Below, piece after piece: positions 5,515 to 8,107 of a stretch of 8,107 bases of DNA. Position numbers and translations under genes: made by a program. This DNA is from an uncultured Erysipelotrichaceae bacterium (GTDB taxonomy: Bacteria; Bacillota_I; Bacilli_A; RF39; UBA660), in NCBI GenBank assembly GCA_902797105.1, contig CADBRL010000083.1:1-8107 (forward strand). The letters are read 5' to 3'. The notes under the pieces are model-generated. The model ran no database searches and was not told the DNA's origin. It was given only the letters and a program-made list of their open reading frames with translations. How positions within the stretch are numbered: the stretch's first letter is position 1; each line of letters starts with the position of its first letter.

Positions 5515-6067
5515 AGTCATTATCATAGTTATAAACACCATGTATTTTTTCTAAATCAGAATTACTTAAATCATTTACTTTATAGTTACCTTTATCATCT
5601 TTAATTACATTAAATATAATGTTATAATCAATAGTATCAGTAACTTTTTTCATTTTATCAAGTTTATAATTCATAAATAGATCATTACTATATACACCAT
5701 TTTCTTTAAATTCATCACCATTATTAGTTAGGTAATTATTAGCATCTTTTTGAACTTTATATAAATCATATACAGTTATTTTAACTTCAACAGTGGCATT
5801 ATCTCCATCATATTTTTCATTTACAATTTCATATTTTAAATCTTGATATTGTCTTTTAAGTATATCTCTATACTTTTCTTTTTGACTATCAGTTAAATTT
5901 TCATCATTAACAACATCATCCATACTACTTATAACATTGCTACTTAAATTCTTATATTGATTTAGATAATCTTGAACTGCCCCTTTAGCAGTTTTTTTCA
6001 TACAACCACAACCAACTAATACTAAACAAATACCTACTACTAATAATAATTTATAAACTTTTTTCAT
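5513..6067 (-). CDS. Lipoprotein of unknown function
   Basis: A 184-residue exported lipoprotein. The signal peptide has Lys residues, a hydrophobic core (VYKLLLVVGICLVLVG) and the lipobox LVGC, with the lipid-modified Cys at residue 20. Mature protein residues 26-85 (AKGAVQDYLNQYKNL onward) look helical. A beta-rich part follows (KYEIVNEKYDGDNATVEVKI, later IDYNIIFNVIKDDKGNYKV). This helix-then-sheet pattern resembles NTF2-like lipoproteins of Gram-positive bacteria such as the DUF4878/DUF5105 type, but that is an inference. An in-frame extension to 6100 is rejected because AAGGAGGAGAC lies just before the ATG at 6067. It is 44 nt behind the DUF3603 gene with no terminator between. A TGGTAATAA element (6099-6091) could add an internal promoter. 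Confidence 0.85.
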   Translation of the reverse strand: MKKVYKLLLVVGICLVLVGCGCMKKTAKGAVQDYLNQYKNLSSNVISSMDDVVNDENLTDSQKEKYRDILKRQYQDLKYEIVNEKYDGDNATVEVKITVYDLYKVQKDANNYLTNNGDEFKENGVYSNDLFMNYKLDKMKKVTDTIDYNIIFNVIKDDKGNYKVNDLSNSDLEKIHGVYNYDND

Positions 6068-6111
6068 GAAGTCTCCTCCTTCTACAATTATTATTACCAT
6101 TAATTTCTAAT

Positions 6112-6741
6112 TTATACTTTATTATAACTAAGTTTTATTAAATCATATATTCTTTTTTCTTTTATTCCTATTTCATTACTTAATTTTTCATTCATCACTT
6201 TATACATATTTTCATTATCACTTGGCTGTTTATTAAACCATTCCATATATAAATATTTAAGTTTAGTATATTCTTTATTCTTCTCTAAAGTTTCCAGTTC
6301 AGTTCTTATAATAAGTTTTATTTTATTTTCATCTCTAAGGCTTCTATTATAATCCACTTTTTTTATTACCTCATAATCTAGTTTAATTATATCCACAGTA
6401 TATAAAACTTCTACAATATTTAAATCATCTCCGACTTCTAAGAAACTTCTAGAAATAGAATTACCATCTTTATCAAATTCTAAAGCAATACTTCCATTTC
6501 TATCTGCAAAAATAGCTACATACGAAGGACATTCTCCTTTTTTCTTAGCTTTATTTTCAATTAACTCTAAAAATTCTTTCTCTACTTTTACATCATTATT
6601 AATAAAATCATTTAAAGTTTTACTATCAACACCCACCAAAGGTATTCTCTTATAATATTCTAAATTATCCAAACTATCCCATTCATAAAACTGAACATTT
6701 CCATCTAAAAAATTAAGTAAAACATCATAATAATAGTTCAT
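6112..6741 (-). CDS. DUF3603/UPF0736 (YjbA-like) protein
   Basis: A 209-residue soluble protein whose N-terminus resembles the Bacillus YjbA (UPF0736/DUF3603) family as I remember it: YDVLLNFLDG, then FYEW (18-21), a charged stretch, and RIPLVGV. The middle (YVAIFADRNGSIALEFDKDG, then SRSFLEVGDDLNIVE) is a beta-rich segment. The C-terminal third (about 135-209) is helical with many charges. The function of the family is unknown, and I see no catalytic motif. The ATG overlaps the stop codon of the upstream membrane protein gene as ATGA, so translation is coupled. A GGGGAG ribosome site lies inside that gene's last codons. It is the middle gene of a three-gene minus-strand operon ending in the lipoprotein. 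Family assignment is from remembered motif pattern only. Confidence 0.8.
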   Translation of the reverse strand: MNYYYDVLLNFLDGNVQFYEWDSLDNLEYYKRIPLVGVDSKTLNDFINNDVKVEKEFLELIENKAKKKGECPSYVAIFADRNGSIALEFDKDGNSISRSFLEVGDDLNIVEVLYTVDIIKLDYEVIKKVDYNRSLRDENKIKLIIRTELETLEKNKEYTKLKYLYMEWFNKQPSDNENMYKVMNEKLSNEIGIKEKRIYDLIKLSYNKV

Positions 6742-6932
6742 ATTTTTCTCCCCATTCCTTTATAAATCAAAAAAACACCTCCTAAAAAAAACAATATAAT
6801 TCCTCTTCTAATAATAAAATAAACAAAATCTAAAAAACTATACCCAATATAAAACAAATTTAAATAAATTATTATCCAAAATAAACCAATACTTACAAGT
6901 AAACTTCCAAATACTATTTTAAATATATTCAT
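6738..6932 (-). CDS. Small integral membrane protein
   Basis: A 64-residue protein with two hydrophobic segments (about 4-28 and 44-58) and an aromatic-rich stretch between them (IGYSFLDFVYFII) that may also enter or lie along the membrane. Arg42-Arg43 and the C-terminal KGMGRKI are basic and probably cytoplasmic by the positive-inside rule. I recognise no family. Its stop overlaps the DUF3603 start as ATGA, which strongly supports translation. No ribosome site is visible before the ATG. Instead TATAAT ends only 5 nt before it, so the message may be leaderless. No other in-frame ATG in the first 59 codons offers a better start. It heads the operon with DUF3603 and the lipoprotein, hinting at a small envelope-associated unit, but no function can be given. 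Confidence 0.75.
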   Translation of the reverse strand: MNIFKIVFGSLLVSIGLFWIIIYLNLFYIGYSFLDFVYFIIRRGIILFFLGGVFLIYKGMGRKI

Positions 6933-6937
6933 ATCTA

Positions 6938-6943
6938 ATTATA
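6938..6943 (-). promoter_or_regulatory. Candidate -10 for a leaderless message
   Basis: The minus strand has a perfect TATAAT (6943-6938) with five bases between it and the A of the ATG at 6932, so transcription would begin at or next to the start codon. No convincing -35 is found at 16-18 nt. TATAAT is common by chance in this AT-rich DNA, so the call is tentative. Confidence 0.4.
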
Positions 6944-6951
6944 TGTTTTAC

Positions 6952-6980
6952 TTGTTTTATTATTTATAAAATGATAAAAT
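6952..6980 (+). promoter_or_regulatory. Sigma-A promoter for the cyclophilin gene
   Basis: TTGTTT (6952-6957) and TAAAAT (6975-6980) are separated by 17 nt, with TG of an extended -10 at 6972-6973. The start is expected near 6987, at the GGTG (6987-6990) that acts as ribosome site, giving a leader of only about 9 nt. Confidence 0.6.
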
Positions 6981-6995
6981 TAACATGGTGATAGA

Positions 6996-7598
6996 ATGAA
7001 AAAAATAATAATAATTTTAGTAAGCATATTAAGCTTAACAGGTTGTGGTAAAAAAGAATATGATAATCCAATAGTTACCATGAATATTAAAGATTATGGC
7101 ACAATAAAAATTGAATTATATCCAAAATATGCTCCGAATACAGTTGCCAATTTTGTAAATTTAGTAGAAGAAGGGTTTTATAATGGTAATACATTCCACC
7201 GTTTAGTACCAGGTTTTGTACTCCAAGGCGGTGACCCAGAGGGAAATGGTACTGGTGACCCAGGTTACAGTATTAAAGGTGAATTCCGTGAAAATGGATA
7301 CACTAAAAACACTTTAAAACATACAACAGGTATTATCTCAATGGCAAGAAGTGCATCACCTGATAGTGCTGGTTCACAATTCTTTATAGTTCTAGCAGAC
7401 TCACAAATGATAAGTGCATCACTTGATAATAAATATGCAGCATTTGGTAAAGTAATACAAGGTATGGACGTTATCAAAAACATTGAAGATAATGCTGAAG
7501 TTGAAGATAACCAAACTGGAAAACTAAAAGAAAACATTACAATTGAAAGTGCAACCGTAGAAACTTTTGGTAAAGATTATAAAGTAACTAAAGCATAA
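6996..7598 (+). CDS. Lipoprotein peptidyl-prolyl cis-trans isomerase, cyclophilin type
   Basis: A 200-residue membrane-anchored foldase acting outside the cell, where it speeds proline isomerisation in exported proteins. The signal peptide is MKKIIIILVSILSLTGC, with lipobox LTGC and lipid Cys17. The cyclophilin domain spans about 26-192. Catalytic-site residues are seen in FHRLVPGFVLQGGDP (R69, F74, Q77), in GTGDPGY, and in AGSQFFI (Q128, F129-F130). The later loop reads SLDNKYAAFGKV, so human CypA Trp121 and His126 correspond to Ser and Tyr here; changes at these sites are common in bacterial enzymes and mainly affect cyclosporin binding. Length fits a cyclophilin domain plus lipoprotein signal. 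The weak ribosome site GGTG is 5 nt before the ATG. uppP follows after 39 nt without a terminator, so the two may share a transcript. Confidence 0.93.
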   Translation: MKKIIIILVSILSLTGCGKKEYDNPIVTMNIKDYGTIKIELYPKYAPNTVANFVNLVEEGFYNGNTFHRLVPGFVLQGGDPEGNGTGDPGYSIKGEFRENGYTKNTLKHTTGIISMARSASPDSAGSQFFIVLADSQMISASLDNKYAAFGKVIQGMDVIKNIEDNAEVEDNQTGKLKENITIESATVETFGKDYKVTKA

Positions 7599-7637
7599 TT
7601 TAAAAGCTAAAAAATAATATTTAATAAGGAGAATAAC

Positions 7638-8107
7638 ATGAATAATATAGTAACATATTTAATATTAGGAATAATCCAAGGTTTAACAGAACCTTTACCA
7701 ATTTCCAGCTCAGGACACATATTTCTATTTAAAAATCTATTTAATACCACAATGTTTAATAGTTTAAACTTTGAAATAATTTCCAACTTTGGTTCATTCG
7801 TAGCAATCTTCATTATCTTTTGGAAAGATATCAAAGATTTAGTATCAAGTTTCTTTATTTACATATTTAATAAAGAAAAAAGAAAAGAAACAAAAGACAA
7901 ATTTAAATATTGTTGGTATGTTGTAATAAGTACAATTCCAGTTGGAATCGTAGGTTTTCTATTTAAAGATAAATTAGAAAGTTTATATTCAATCAAAGGT
8001 TTAGCATTTGCCTTTTTAATCACAGCACTAGCATTATTTATAGTAAGAAATATTAAAGGTGAAAAAAAAGATTATGATATAACGCTAAAAGATGCTATCA
8101 TAATTGG
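7638..8107 (+). CDS. uppP: Undecaprenyl-diphosphatase (N-terminal part, runs off the right edge)
   Basis: Only 156 codons of a polytopic membrane enzyme are seen; the family is about 270 residues. UppP (BacA) dephosphorylates undecaprenyl diphosphate to regenerate the lipid carrier for peptidoglycan and other wall polymers, and confers bacitracin tolerance when abundant. The first catalytic region is intact: Q14GLTE18 followed by PLPISSSGH, with Ser and His27 of the active site. The second region (PGxSRSG) would lie beyond the window. Hydrophobic segments at about 7-25, 43-60, 95-110 and 120-136 fit the family topology. The ATG has AAGGAG (7626-7631) 6 nt upstream. It follows the cyclophilin gene by 39 nt with no terminator, so co-transcription is plausible. 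Confidence 0.93.
   Translation, partial: MNNIVTYLILGIIQGLTEPLPISSSGHIFLFKNLFNTTMFNSLNFEIISNFGSFVAIFIIFWKDIKDLVSSFFIYIFNKEKRKETKDKFKYCWYVVISTIPVGIVGFLFKDKLESLYSIKGLAFAFLITALALFIVRNIKGEKKDYDITLKDAIII

Noticed and set aside
7265..7834. Minus-strand open frames inside the cyclophilin and uppP genes
   Set aside because: Both are antisense to clearly identified genes and have no start signals.
1..8107. Mobile elements, CRISPR arrays, tRNA genes, attachment sites
   Set aside because: I saw no spaced direct repeats, no transposase or integrase, no terminal inverted repeats and no tRNA-like clover pattern; base composition is even apart from the RNA island.

Overview
The window is very AT-rich. It carries genes typical of a low-GC, Gram-positive, endospore-forming bacterium (Bacillota). 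Purine-rich Shine-Dalgarno sequences (AGGAGG types), lipoboxes, and the sporulation trio dacB-spmA-spmB support this. All genes read with TGA as a stop and TGG as Trp. I infer an uncultured or host-associated member of Bacilli or a nearby class, but the sequence alone does not fix the species.

Left part (1-1640): a gene cut by the window edge runs leftward from 342. It is divergent from a single-cluster [4Fe-4S] ferredoxin gene (447-638). The ferredoxin gene converges on rluB (657-1376, minus strand), which encodes a 23S rRNA pseudouridine synthase, and a hairpin between them overlaps the rluB stop codon. Between rluB and the next operon lies a compact, unusually GC-rich island (about 1426-1578, minus strand). 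It has its own consensus-like promoter, several possible helices and an intrinsic terminator, so it is a probable structured RNA gene. I could not assign it to a known family.

Middle (1642-3805, minus strand): dacB-spmA-spmB is a tightly overlapping operon encoding a D,D-carboxypeptidase and the two spore maturation membrane proteins. From general knowledge, the order dacB-spmA-spmB-rluB, with fer nearby, is that of Bacillus subtilis. A candidate sigma-E-like promoter precedes dacB. Divergent from it are two overlapping unknown genes (3916-4731 and 4718-5509) encoding all-helical, Lys/Asn/Ile-rich soluble proteins. They look like diverged tandem paralogues and are the least explained protein-coding part of the window.

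Right part (5513-8107): a minus-strand operon encodes a 64-residue membrane protein, a DUF3603/YjbA-like protein and a lipoprotein. It converges on the paralogue pair through a shared hairpin. Divergent from it, a lipoprotein cyclophilin-type peptidyl-prolyl isomerase (6996-7598) is followed by the start of uppP (7638 to the window end), encoding undecaprenyl-diphosphatase. Cell-envelope and spore-cortex functions dominate the window: DacB, SpmAB, UppP, a secreted foldase and lipoproteins. A recurring layout feature is that several predicted promoters sit so close to their genes that the 5' leader would be only about 9-21 nt, and in one case absent.
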